This document shows, in pieces, positions 18,729 to 26,378 of a DNA stretch of 64,000 bases. How positions within the stretch are numbered: the stretch's first letter is position 1; every line of letters begins with the position of its first letter. Made by a program: the position numbers and the translations under genes. The DNA is from Desnuesiella massiliensis (GTDB taxonomy: Bacteria; Bacillota; Clostridia; Clostridiales; Clostridiaceae), in NCBI RefSeq assembly GCF_001403615.1, contig NZ_LN879455.1, positions 744,001 to 808,000 on the forward strand. The letters run 5' to 3'. Under the pieces are notes generated by a model, which was not told the DNA's origin, did no database searches, and saw nothing but the letters and a program-made list of their open reading frames with translations.

Positions 18729-19571
18729 ATGTTGAAGAAATGGGGAATTAAATTGGCAGAGGTTGGAAAAGATAAATTAAAATTATATGGATTTAATAAT
18801 TTAACAAAATCTCTTAGTTTTAATATTTACGATATCTGCTACACTAAAAGTGAAGAGGATCGTAGAAAGTATATAGAATATATTGATGAACAATATAATT
18901 CTGACAGGTTAACTAATATTTTAAAAAATGTTACTGAAATGATTGGAGCTAGTGTTTTGAATATTGCAAAGCAAGACTATGATCCCCAAGGAGCTAGTGT
19001 AACCTTGCTAATTTCAGAAGAGGAAGTCCCTTTATATGTATTAGATCCTTCATGCAATCGTGGGATGCTAACCCCAATTAGAGAAAACATAGTTGGTCAT
19101 CTAGATAAGAGTCATGTAACTGTGCATACTTATCCAGAAAGTCATCCCCAAAATAATATAAGTACCTTTAGAGTAGATATAGATGTGTCCACCTGTGGAG
19201 AAATATCTCCCTTAAAAGCTCTTAATTATTTAATAGATAGCTTTGACTCAGATATAATTACCATTGACTATAGAGTGAGAGGTTTTACAAGAGACATTGA
19301 TGGACATAAGCATTTTATAGATCATGAGATTAATTCCATACAAAACTTTATATCCACAGAAACCGTAGATCGATATAATTTAATTGATATGAATATATAT
19401 CAATCAAATATCTTTCATACTAAAATGAAGGTTAAAGATATAAATTTAAATAATTATTTATTTGAAATTCAAGAAGAGGATTTATCCTTAGAAGAAAAGA
19501 CAGATATAATAAAAAAGTTGGACAGAGAAATGACTGAAATATTTTATGGCATTAATGTGCCTAGTATATAA
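18729..19571 (+). CDS. speD: S-adenosylmethionine decarboxylase proenzyme, E. coli type
   Basis: 280 residues. LKLYGFNNLTKSLSFNIYDICY and the self-cleavage site HLDKSHVTVHTYPES match E. coli SpeD closely. Cleavage between K127 and S128 would give the beta chain and an alpha chain whose Ser becomes the pyruvoyl cofactor. The enzyme makes decarboxylated SAM, the aminopropyl donor for spermidine. No spermidine synthase gene is in the window. About 13 extra residues precede the conserved start, but no better-placed ribosome site is seen. A sigma-A promoter lies just upstream and a terminator follows. Confidence 0.95.
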   Translation: MLKKWGIKLAEVGKDKLKLYGFNNLTKSLSFNIYDICYTKSEEDRRKYIEYIDEQYNSDRLTNILKNVTEMIGASVLNIAKQDYDPQGASVTLLISEEEVPLYVLDPSCNRGMLTPIRENIVGHLDKSHVTVHTYPESHPQNNISTFRVDIDVSTCGEISPLKALNYLIDSFDSDIITIDYRVRGFTRDIDGHKHFIDHEINSIQNFISTETVDRYNLIDMNIYQSNIFHTKMKVKDINLNNYLFEIQEEDLSLEEKTDIIKKLDREMTEIFYGINVPSI

Positions 19572-19579
19572 TATAAGAA

Positions 19580-19622
19580 AGACGCTGCTCCACAACAATT
19601 TAAAAGCAGTGCCTTTTTTTAT
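19580..19622 (+). terminator. terminator after speD
   Basis: GCTGCT and AGCAGTGC arms with one mismatch and one G-U pair, then a run of seven T. Confidence 0.7.
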
Positions 19623-19650
19623 TGACAATATCACTAATTAGTGATATATT
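19622..19650 (+). promoter_or_regulatory. marR promoter with a perfect palindromic operator in its spacer
   Basis: TTGACA (19622-19627), a 17-nt spacer and TATATT (19645-19650). The palindrome TATCACTAATTAGTGATA (19629-19646) fills the spacer, so a bound dimer would block RNA polymerase. A near-identical copy occurs before the next gene (20136-20153). The start codon is 7 nt after the -10 box, so the mRNA may be leaderless. Confidence 0.8.
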
Positions 19651-19656
19651 AAAAAT

Positions 19657-20103
19657 ATGAGTTATGGATATTTAAATGATTTAAATTTAAAGCTTTTAAT
19701 TACCTTATCAAGAGCTATGACGGAAATAAATAAAGCTCAAGCCTCTGTTATCACACAGAATGGACTAACTCTTGGACAGTTTGCAGTGTTAGAGGTTTTA
19801 TATCATAAAGGAGAGTTATGTATAAATGATATAATAAAGAAGATATTGTCCACTAGTGGAAATGTAACTGTGGTAATTGAGAATTTGGTAAAGGAAGGAT
19901 ATATAACAAAACAAAAGGATCCAATGGATAAGAGGGTTTCTCTTATTAATATTACAATGAAAGGAAGGGAATTAATAGAAAAAATTTTTCCAATGCATTT
20001 AAAGAATTTGGAAGAAATGTTCCATGTACTAACAGATGAGGATAAGATTAAAATGATTGAATTATCTAAGAAACTAGGTAAGAGCATAGGAGAAAAAAGA
20101 TAA
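19657..20103 (+). CDS. MarR-family transcriptional regulator
   Basis: 148 residues with the winged-helix layout of MarR proteins: QNGLTLGQFAVLEVLYHKGEL, the recognition helix region STSGNVTVVIENLVKEGYI, and the wing with KDPMDKRVSLINIT. The operator in its own promoter, repeated before the pirin gene, indicates autoregulation and control of the neighbour. There is no Shine-Dalgarno sequence before the ATG, in keeping with a leaderless transcript. The inducer is unknown; MarR/pirin pairs often respond to electrophiles or oxidants, which is inference here. Confidence 0.88.
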   Translation: MSYGYLNDLNLKLLITLSRAMTEINKAQASVITQNGLTLGQFAVLEVLYHKGELCINDIIKKILSTSGNVTVVIENLVKEGYITKQKDPMDKRVSLINITMKGRELIEKIFPMHLKNLEEMFHVLTDEDKIKMIELSKKLGKSIGEKR

Positions 20104-20120
20104 CTGCCTTTATAAGGCAG
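20103..20120 (+). terminator. weak hairpin between marR and the pirin gene
   Basis: CTGCCTT and AAGGCAG form a 7-bp stem with a 3-nt loop, but the downstream T run is poor. Partial read-through into the pirin gene is likely. Confidence 0.45.
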
Positions 20121-20135
20121 TATTTATAAATTTAA

Positions 20136-20153
20136 TATCACTAATTAGAGATA
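20136..20153. promoter_or_regulatory. second MarR operator before the pirin gene
   Basis: TATCACTAATTAGAGATA differs from the marR operator (19629-19646) at one position of 18. It lies just upstream of the AAAGGAG site of the pirin gene, so it is downstream of any promoter there and could act as a roadblock. Confidence 0.75.
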
Positions 20154-20167
20154 AAGGAGAGATAGTA

Positions 20168-20866
20168 ATGTTAAAAAGAATAGATTCTAATAAAATGGGA
20201 AAATCAAATCTGGGGTGGCTAAAAAGTACTTTTCATTTTTCTTTTGCAGAATACTTTAATCCAGATAATATGCATTTTGGAGTATTGAGAGTAATAAATG
20301 ATGACTTAATTTTGCAAGGAGAAGGATTTCCTACTCATCCTCATAACAACATGGAGATAATATCCTATGTTGTGAATGGAGAGTTATCTCATAAAGATAG
20401 CATGGGATACTCAAATAAAATAACAAGAGGAAACATACAGTACATGAGTGCAGGTACAGGAGTATATCATAGTGAATATAACTCAGGTGAGGATATATTG
20501 AGACTTCTTCAGATATGGATATTGCCAGATAAGAAGAATTATGAGCCCACCTATGGTGACTTTAATTTTGAAGAAGCGGCAAGGAAAAACCAATGGCTCC
20601 ACATGGTTTCAAGTAAAGAAGGTAGTGCAGCTATTAAAATCAATAGTGATGTCAATATTTATGTAACTGAATTGGAAGAAGGTAAAAACCTTGAGTTTAA
20701 TATAGGTAAGGGAAGGCAGGCTTATCTAGTAAACATTGAAGGAGAAAGTGAAATAAATGGTATAGCCTTAAACGCCAAAGATGCTATGGAAGCAATAGAA
20801 GAGGATTTAATGATAAAAGCTAAGAGTAATTGTCATATACTTTTATTGGAGATGAAGAGAGGATAA
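20168..20866 (+). CDS. pirin-family cupin protein (YhhW-like)
   Basis: 232 residues. The N-terminal cupin has the pirin metal-site pattern HPHNNMEIISYVVNGELSHKDS and then GTGVYHSEYN, giving the three His and one Glu ligands for Fe or Ni. The second half (about 130-230) is the degenerate cupin seen in YhhW-type pirins, some of which have quercetinase activity in vitro. AAAGGAG lies 9-10 nt before the ATG. The MarR operator directly upstream links it to the MarR regulator. Probably cytosolic; the biological substrate is unknown. Confidence 0.88.
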   Translation: MLKRIDSNKMGKSNLGWLKSTFHFSFAEYFNPDNMHFGVLRVINDDLILQGEGFPTHPHNNMEIISYVVNGELSHKDSMGYSNKITRGNIQYMSAGTGVYHSEYNSGEDILRLLQIWILPDKKNYEPTYGDFNFEEAARKNQWLHMVSSKEGSAAIKINSDVNIYVTELEEGKNLEFNIGKGRQAYLVNIEGESEINGIALNAKDAMEAIEEDLMIKAKSNCHILLLEMKRG

Positions 20867-20899
20867 AGCGGCTTCTGCTTAAAAATATAGTTAAATAAA

Positions 20900-20957
20900 A
20901 TGCCCTTCAGAACAGAGGTGAGTAAGAATCCTTACACTTCACTGACTGAAGGGTATT
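20900..20957. terminator. bidirectional terminator between pirin and HD-GYP genes
   Basis: ATGCCCTTCAG and CTGAAGGGTAT arms with an inner stem (GTGAGTAAG / CTTACAC) and T runs on both sides. Confidence 0.8.
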
Positions 20958-20959
20958 TT

Positions 20960-21946
20960 TCATATTATTACCTTGCTAATAAATAAAGTAAGAATATCCA
21001 TTAAGTTAATATATGCTCTTTCATTATCATTTTTATTTATCATTATGATAGGTCTTAAAGGAAAGTTTTTATTTTGCATTATAACAATTCCCTTCAAACC
21101 ATTATTTAACTCTATGGTGAGACCATTAGGATAGCAGTGTATAGAATGATTAAATTTCTTGAAGATTTCAAAATCAAATCGCTTAGTTGCTTCAGTAGTT
21201 ATATGTTCCATTATTTCATGAGGCAGTAAACCTTTATGGCTGTTAGATTGCATTATGTATTCATTGCATATACTGACGATCTTTGAGAACTCATAAATCT
21301 TATCTTCATAAATTTTTTCAGGAAAGCCTGAACCATCTTTATTTTCATGATGCTGCAAGATAGGAACACACATGGTAGGAGTAAAAAACACATTGGATTT
21401 AGCTAACTTATAACCTACTGATGTATGATCTTCTCCAGAGGCGAATAACTTACCTATATCATGTAAGAGAGCACCTACCCCAAGGCTAAAAAGCTTTTTT
21501 TGATCATAGCCGCTATTGGCGCCCACTATTATAGATAATATTGCAACATCTATACTGTGGTTAACTAGTGTTATTTCATCATCTGTATGTCCTATATTGT
21601 TATAAAGAAAAGCATTTTCAGAGAGATTTACATTGCTAATTATATTTTCAACCACTCGGCTAATAACAGATTCATTAATCCATTTTTTTGTTTTTATAGA
21701 ACTGAACTCTGCTTTTAAGGTTTTTAGCAAACTTAATCTAATACCAGAGTCTATAACATCTTGAAGTGTTATTTCATCAAAACCATCATGGATGTATATA
21801 GTATTAATCCCAAGACGTTTTATATAATTTACAACTTTATCTGTTATATTCATACCACTATTTATAGCCAATATTCCATCACCGTTGTATATAGGAACAG
21901 CAAGTTGGCTTCCAATCACATTATCACTTACAATTGTTAGTTTCAT
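20960..21946 (-). CDS. HD-GYP domain protein, probable cyclic-di-GMP phosphodiesterase
   Basis: 328 residues. The HD-GYP domain (about 110-250) shows HSIDVAIL, the metal-binding pair in GALLHDIGKL, then HHENKDGSGFPE, where the GYP signature reads GFP. The N-terminal part (about 1-60, with IGSQLAVPIYNGDGILAINSGMNIT) is the small beta domain often found before HD-GYP in clostridia. The C-terminal 70 residues form an extra beta region. These enzymes hydrolyse c-di-GMP and affect motility and biofilm. The Tyr to Phe change in GYP occurs in other members and need not abolish activity. AGGGG lies upstream of the ATG. Confidence 0.85.
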   Translation of the reverse strand: MKLTIVSDNVIGSQLAVPIYNGDGILAINSGMNITDKVVNYIKRLGINTIYIHDGFDEITLQDVIDSGIRLSLLKTLKAEFSSIKTKKWINESVISRVVENIISNVNLSENAFLYNNIGHTDDEITLVNHSIDVAILSIIVGANSGYDQKKLFSLGVGALLHDIGKLFASGEDHTSVGYKLAKSNVFFTPTMCVPILQHHENKDGSGFPEKIYEDKIYEFSKIVSICNEYIMQSNSHKGLLPHEIMEHITTEATKRFDFEIFKKFNHSIHCYPNGLTIELNNGLKGIVIMQNKNFPLRPIIMINKNDNERAYINLMDILTLFISKVII

Positions 21947-22264
21947 GTAGCATCCCCTCTGTGAATTTTAATAAAAAGTTTAAAAGAATTATATATTTAG
22001 ACTATACTTTTAAATATAACATATTTTAAGACAAATTATTATATTTTTTTACCTTAAGTTGCAAAAAAGTATTGCGAAGTGCAAAAAAATCGTCTTGAAA
22101 TTATTTTGATAAAGTAATTATAATTAAAGAATAAATTAAATAACTATGATTTAGTAACTATATTTTTATTCAAAATATAAGTTTGAATCGGATGCCTTAT
22201 AGTGGTATAATCTTATTTAAAGGAAATGATAAATATTTAACAATCCTTGCTGAGGGGGTAGCCA
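21947..22264. other. divergent intergenic region with nitroreductase promoter
   Basis: No gene. A good promoter for the plus-strand gene is TTGAAT (22183-22188), a 17-nt spacer and TATAAT (22206-22211). The remainder is AT-rich, with an imperfect repeat of TTGCAAAAAA/GTGCAAAAAA near 22050-22090. Confidence 0.6.
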
Positions 22265-22828
22265 ATGAACCAAACAATAGGTATTATAAAAAGTAGAAGA
22301 AGCATAAGGTCTTTTTATGATAGACAGATAAAACAAGAAGAATTAAATTCTATAATCGAAGCAGGTATGTATGCGCCGAGTTTACAAAATCAACAACCTT
22401 GGCATTTTACTGTTATTCAAAACAAACAAATGATAGATATGCTAAATGAAGAACTTATGGACTTGGCTAAAAGTGGATGTAGCGAAAGTTTAAAAGGATA
22501 CTTAAAAAATGGTGAAAATTTTCATGTCTTTTATAATGCCCCTACCATTATAATAGTATCTGGAGATGAGAAGATAGCAGTATCTCAAATAGATTGTGCA
22601 GCGGCTACGGAAAATATGTTAATCGCAGCAGAATCCTTAGGTATTGGTTCTTGTTGGATTGGATTTATAGCCTTACTTTTTAATTCTGATAAAATAGAAA
22701 AATATAAAGAACTATTATGTATACCTAAGGGTTTTAAACCTTATCATGCCATTGCATTAGGATATAGGAATGAAAGTATAGTTGAAGTGCCAGTAAGAAA
22801 AGAAAATATTATTAGCTATATAAAGTAA
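22265..22828 (+). CDS. nitroreductase-family flavoprotein
   Basis: 187 residues. The N-terminal IIKSRRSIRSFYDRQIKQEEL motif and GMYAPSLQNQQPWHFTVI are the FMN-binding signatures of the nitroreductase superfamily, and AESLGIGSCWIGFI is the conserved C-terminal flavin segment. These proteins reduce nitroaromatics, quinones or related compounds with NAD(P)H as dimers. The physiological substrate cannot be read from sequence. GAGGGGG lies 7 nt before the ATG. Monocistronic. Confidence 0.88.
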   Translation: MNQTIGIIKSRRSIRSFYDRQIKQEELNSIIEAGMYAPSLQNQQPWHFTVIQNKQMIDMLNEELMDLAKSGCSESLKGYLKNGENFHVFYNAPTIIIVSGDEKIAVSQIDCAAATENMLIAAESLGIGSCWIGFIALLFNSDKIEKYKELLCIPKGFKPYHAIALGYRNESIVEVPVRKENIISYIK

Positions 22829-22846
22829 TATAAAATATATATTTTG

Positions 22847-22887
22847 TAATGCACAATTGAGAAGCGCTTATTCTTAACTGTGCATTA
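22847..22887. terminator. bidirectional terminator
   Basis: TAATGCACA and TGTGCATTA arms with an inner TTGAGAA/TTCTTAA stem, between the convergent nitroreductase and acylphosphatase genes. Confidence 0.75.
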
Positions 22888-22897
22888 CATATTTACC

Positions 22898-23170
22898 CTA
22901 ATATTTAATTTTAAAGTTTTTTTCTTCATCTACTAGAGGGAGCTTATGTATAGAAAAATCTTCTACGCTAGAAAAGCCATTGCCTTTTCTAATTTTATTA
23001 ATAAAGGCATTAAGTACTTCTTCTTGACCTTGAACCTCCATATCTACAGAGTCGTCATCAAGATTTCTTACCCAACCAGTTAAATTAAGCAAGCTTGCGG
23101 TGTATTGAACAAAATATCTAAAGCCTACACCTTGGACCCTTCCGAAAACTCTCATATAATATCTTAACAT
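22898..23170 (-). CDS. acyP: acylphosphatase
   Basis: 90 residues from the second of two adjacent ATG codons; both are well placed after GGAGGT. VFGRVQGVGFRYF contains the catalytic Arg and phosphate loop, and GWVRNLDDDSVDMEVQG holds the catalytic Asn. The size is typical. The enzyme hydrolyses acyl phosphates such as carbamoyl phosphate and 1,3-bisphosphoglycerate. Its gene stands alone on the minus strand, divergent from the thrS leader. Confidence 0.93.
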   Translation of the reverse strand: MLRYYMRVFGRVQGVGFRYFVQYTASLLNLTGWVRNLDDDSVDMEVQGQEEVLNAFINKIRKGNGFSSVEDFSIHKLPLVDEEKNFKIKY

Positions 23171-23248
23171 CATTATAACCTCCCAGAGTTATTTTTAATG
23201 TACACATTATACATTAAATAATTTTTATTATCTTTATATTATAATATA

Positions 23249-23540
23249 TTGACAGTATAAAACTAAGTGATATAATGATATAAAAACAATATATTTGTAA
23301 TGCAATGATGAGAAGAGTAGGTTGTGGAATTTTACAGAGAGAGAGTACAATAGCTGAAAGTATTCTTAAAGGAAAGCAGCTGAACACCACCTCAGAGTGG
23401 CTTTAATAAAGCCCGGTAATTCCGTTATAATTTTTATTAAGAGGTTTACTATTTTTTAGTAGATAAATTTGGGTGGAACCGCGGGAGAATTATACTCTCG
23501 TCCCTTTTCAATGAAAAGAGACGAGAGTTTTTTATTTTTT
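23249..23540 (+). promoter_or_regulatory. thrS promoter and threonine T-box riboswitch with terminator
   Basis: Promoter TTGACA (23249-23254), a 16-nt spacer and TATAAT (23271-23276). The leader from about 23283 has a Stem I region with an AGAGAG element, and an ACC triplet in CTGAACACCACC that fits a threonine specifier. The T-box bulge GGGTGGAACCGCG lies at 23471-23483. The terminator pairs ACTCTCGTC (23494-23502) with GACGAGAGT (23520-23528) before a T run. Uncharged tRNA-Thr would favour the antiterminator. Confidence 0.92.
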
Positions 23541-23578
23541 ATATGAAATTATTAGGATACAAGAAAGGAGATTTAAAG

Positions 23579-25516
23579 ATGTTTAAGATTACTTTAAAAG
23601 ATGGATCAATAAAAGAGTATAATGAACCAAAGGCTATAATAGATATAGCTAAAGATATAAGTGAAGGGTTAGCAAGAGTGGCTACTGCAGGATTAATAAA
23701 TGGTGAGGTAGAGGATTTAAGATTTGTAGTAAAAGAAGACTGCAACTTAAGCATATTAACTTTTGAGGATGAAGAGGGAAAGAAAGCTTTTAGACATACA
23801 GCGGCTCACATGTTAGCTCAAGCTGTTAAAAGAGTATTCCCTAATACAAAATTAGCCATAGGACCAGCTATAGAGGATGGATTTTACTATGATTTCGATG
23901 TAGAAAAGCCTTTTTCACAGGAGGATTTAGATCATATTGAAGAAGAGATGAGAAAGATAGCTAAAGAGGACTTGGCTATTGAAAGATTTGAATTGCCAAG
24001 GGAAGAAGCTCTAGCCTTGATGAAGGAGAAAGAAGAGCTATACAAGGTAGAACTAATTGAGGATTTACCAGAAGGAGAAACAGTATCCTTCTATAAGCAA
24101 GGAGACTTTGTAGACCTATGTGCAGGACCACATTTAATATCTACTAAGGTAGTAAAAGCAGTTAAGCTTATGTCAGCTACAGGAGCTTATTGGAGAGGCA
24201 GCGAAAAGAATAAGATGCTAACTCGTGTTTACGGAACTGCCTTTACAAAGAAATCTGATTTAGATGCTCATTTAGAGAGATTAGAAGAAGCGAAGAAAAG
24301 AGATCATAATAAGTTAGGAAGAGAATTAGGTCTATTTACAACTAATGAAGCAGTAGGTCAAGGACTTCCATTAATAATGCCAAAGGGAGCTAAGGTTTTA
24401 CAAATACTTCAAAGATTTGTGGAAGATGAGGAAGAGAGAAGGGGCTATGTATTAACAAAGACTCCATCCATGGCTAAGAGTGATTTATATAAAATCTCTG
24501 GTCACTGGGATCACTATAGAGATGGAATGTTTATACTAGGAGACCCAGAGAAGGATGAGGAAGTAATGGCTTTAAGGCCAATGACTTGCCCTTTCCAATA
24601 TATGATATATAATTCAGATCAACACAGCTATAGAGATCTTCCAATAAGATATGGCGAAACTTCTTCATTATTTAGAAATGAATCTTCAGGGGAAATGCAT
24701 GGATTAATCCGTGTAAGACAATTTACTCTTTCCGATGGTCATATTGTTTGCACTCCTGAACAATTAGAAGATGAGTTTAGAGAAGCCGTAGACCTAATAA
24801 AATATTTAATGACTGTGTTAGGTATAGAAGAAGACGTAACTTATAGATTCTCAAAATGGGATCCAAACAACAAGGAAAAATATATTGACAATGCTAAGGC
24901 TTGGGAAGATACTCAAGATAAGATGAGAAAAATGCTGGATCATTTAAATATAGAATATAAAGAAGCAGATGGAGAAGCTGCCTTCTATGGACCTAAGTTA
25001 GATATTCAATTTAAAAATGTTCATGGAAAAGAAGATACTATAATCACAGTTCAAATAGACTTTGCCCTAGCTGAAAGATTTGGTATGGTTTATGTAGATA
25101 AGGATGGACAAAAGAAATATCCATATATAGTCCATAGATCTTCTATAGGCTGCTATGAAAGAACTTTAGCAATGCTTATTGAAAAATACGCAGGAGCTCT
25201 TCCAACTTGGTTAGCGCCAGTTCAAGTTAAGGTTCTACCTATTTCAGAAAAATATCATGACTACACCGAAGAGGTAGTAAGAAAGTTTAGACTTAATGGT
25301 ATAAGAGTAGAGGCTGATTACAGAGCTGAAAAGATAGGCTACAAAATCCGTGAAGCTAGAATGGAAAGAATACCTTATATCCTAGTAGTAGGAGAAAAAG
25401 AGGCTGAAAATAAAGAAGTGGCTGTAAGAAGCAGAAAGAATGGTGAAGAGGGAGCTATGGCTTTAGAGGTCTTCATTGAAAGAATTAAAAAAGAAGTAGA
25501 AGCAAAAGAAAGATAG
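23579..25516 (+). CDS. thrS: threonine--tRNA ligase
   Basis: 645 residues from ATG 23579, which has AAGGAG 8 nt upstream; an upstream in-frame ATG at 23543 lacks a site and would fall at the leader terminator. Domains in order are TGS (1-60), the editing/second additional domain (about 65-225, with HTAAHMLAQAVKRVFP and the HxxxC-type zinc residues), the class II catalytic core (about 240-535, RPMTCPFQYMIY, RNESSGEMHGLIRVRQFT, HRSSIGCYER), and the C-terminal anticodon-binding domain (APVQVKVLPIS, ADYRAEKIGYKIREAR). It is full length and cytosolic. A threonine T-box controls it. Confidence 0.97.
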   Translation: MFKITLKDGSIKEYNEPKAIIDIAKDISEGLARVATAGLINGEVEDLRFVVKEDCNLSILTFEDEEGKKAFRHTAAHMLAQAVKRVFPNTKLAIGPAIEDGFYYDFDVEKPFSQEDLDHIEEEMRKIAKEDLAIERFELPREEALALMKEKEELYKVELIEDLPEGETVSFYKQGDFVDLCAGPHLISTKVVKAVKLMSATGAYWRGSEKNKMLTRVYGTAFTKKSDLDAHLERLEEAKKRDHNKLGRELGLFTTNEAVGQGLPLIMPKGAKVLQILQRFVEDEEERRGYVLTKTPSMAKSDLYKISGHWDHYRDGMFILGDPEKDEEVMALRPMTCPFQYMIYNSDQHSYRDLPIRYGETSSLFRNESSGEMHGLIRVRQFTLSDGHIVCTPEQLEDEFREAVDLIKYLMTVLGIEEDVTYRFSKWDPNNKEKYIDNAKAWEDTQDKMRKMLDHLNIEYKEADGEAAFYGPKLDIQFKNVHGKEDTIITVQIDFALAERFGMVYVDKDGQKKYPYIVHRSSIGCYERTLAMLIEKYAGALPTWLAPVQVKVLPISEKYHDYTEEVVRKFRLNGIRVEADYRAEKIGYKIREARMERIPYILVVGEKEAENKEVAVRSRKNGEEGAMALEVFIERIKKEVEAKER

Positions 25517-25522
25517 AACTAA

Positions 25523-25553
25523 AAGGGAGCAAATGAAGCTCCCTTAATTTTTT
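25523..25553 (+). terminator. terminator after thrS
   Basis: AAGGGAGC (25523-25530) and GCTCCCTT (25538-25545) followed by a run of T. Confidence 0.85.
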
Positions 25554-25687
25554 TGAAGTTTTATTTACAAATATTTTAATTTTACAAATTTATTTTGTGG
25601 TAAAATAGATTTAATAGTATAAATACAATATTTATTTTAAATATAAGGTTAGAGAGTTAGTATTTAATAATAATTGGAGGTATAATA

Positions 25688-26251
25688 ATGGATGAAAGAA
25701 TTGTGGACTTTAATGAGCTAAAAAACAAAGCAAGAGAAAAAGATGTGGATAAGCTTGAACAATATATGTATAGTCTTTATTATTCTCTAGCTCAAGGACA
25801 AATAACTATGGCGGATTTTACAACAAAAATAAAAGAGTATATGGATGAGAATAATATTTCTCAAGAGAAATTTTTAAACATACAGAAGGAAATAATGAAG
25901 AGATATGGCTTTAATATGGAGGATATAGAAAACCAAATGAAGGCCATGGGTATAGATATGCCTGCATTAAATTCTAATCTTAATTATGAAGAAATTAGAA
26001 AATCTTTAAGCTTTCAAGAGAAGTATAAAGATAGAATAGGCTCTAAGATGGTTACTGCCTATTCTATAAAAAATACAGCCAATGATGTAGAAATAATACT
26101 ACATGAAGAAAATGTAATTTTAAAAAGCAAAGGAAAAATAAATCTTCAAGATAATGAGTTAAATGAGTTTTTATGCTCCTATAAAAAGGTGATTAAAGAT
26201 AAACAATTAAAGATATCTATTTGTGAAAACGAAAAAATATATGAGTACTAA
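25688..26251 (+). CDS. DUF3867 family protein
   Basis: 187 residues, starting MDERIVDFNELKNKAREKD, with a helical N-terminal two-thirds (EQYMYSLYYSLAQGQITMADFTTKI, EKFLNIQKEIMKRYGF) and a beta-rich C-terminal part. This matches DUF3867, a family I know mainly from Clostridium with no assigned role. No catalytic motif, signal peptide or membrane segment is visible. GGAGG lies 8 nt before the ATG. The gene is between thrS and the SNF2 helicase gene and has terminators on both sides. Confidence 0.65.
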   Translation: MDERIVDFNELKNKAREKDVDKLEQYMYSLYYSLAQGQITMADFTTKIKEYMDENNISQEKFLNIQKEIMKRYGFNMEDIENQMKAMGIDMPALNSNLNYEEIRKSLSFQEKYKDRIGSKMVTAYSIKNTANDVEIILHEENVILKSKGKINLQDNELNEFLCSYKKVIKDKQLKISICENEKIYEY

Positions 26252-26321
26252 TTAAGGTATCTTGAGAAAATAACTAGTCGGCCTATTGGCAGCTTTGACT
26301 ATTTATTTTTACGGTGCCTAA

Positions 26322-26353
26322 AAAGATTCCAATTTGTTTTGGAATCTTTTTTT
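26322..26353 (+). terminator. terminator after the DUF3867 gene
   Basis: AAAGATTCCAA and TTGGAATCTTT pair around a short loop, then a run of T. An additional imperfect hairpin (about 26266-26310, AATAACTAGTC/GACTATTTATT) precedes it. Confidence 0.85.
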
Positions 26354-26378
26354 AAATGATTATATGAGGTATAAGTAA

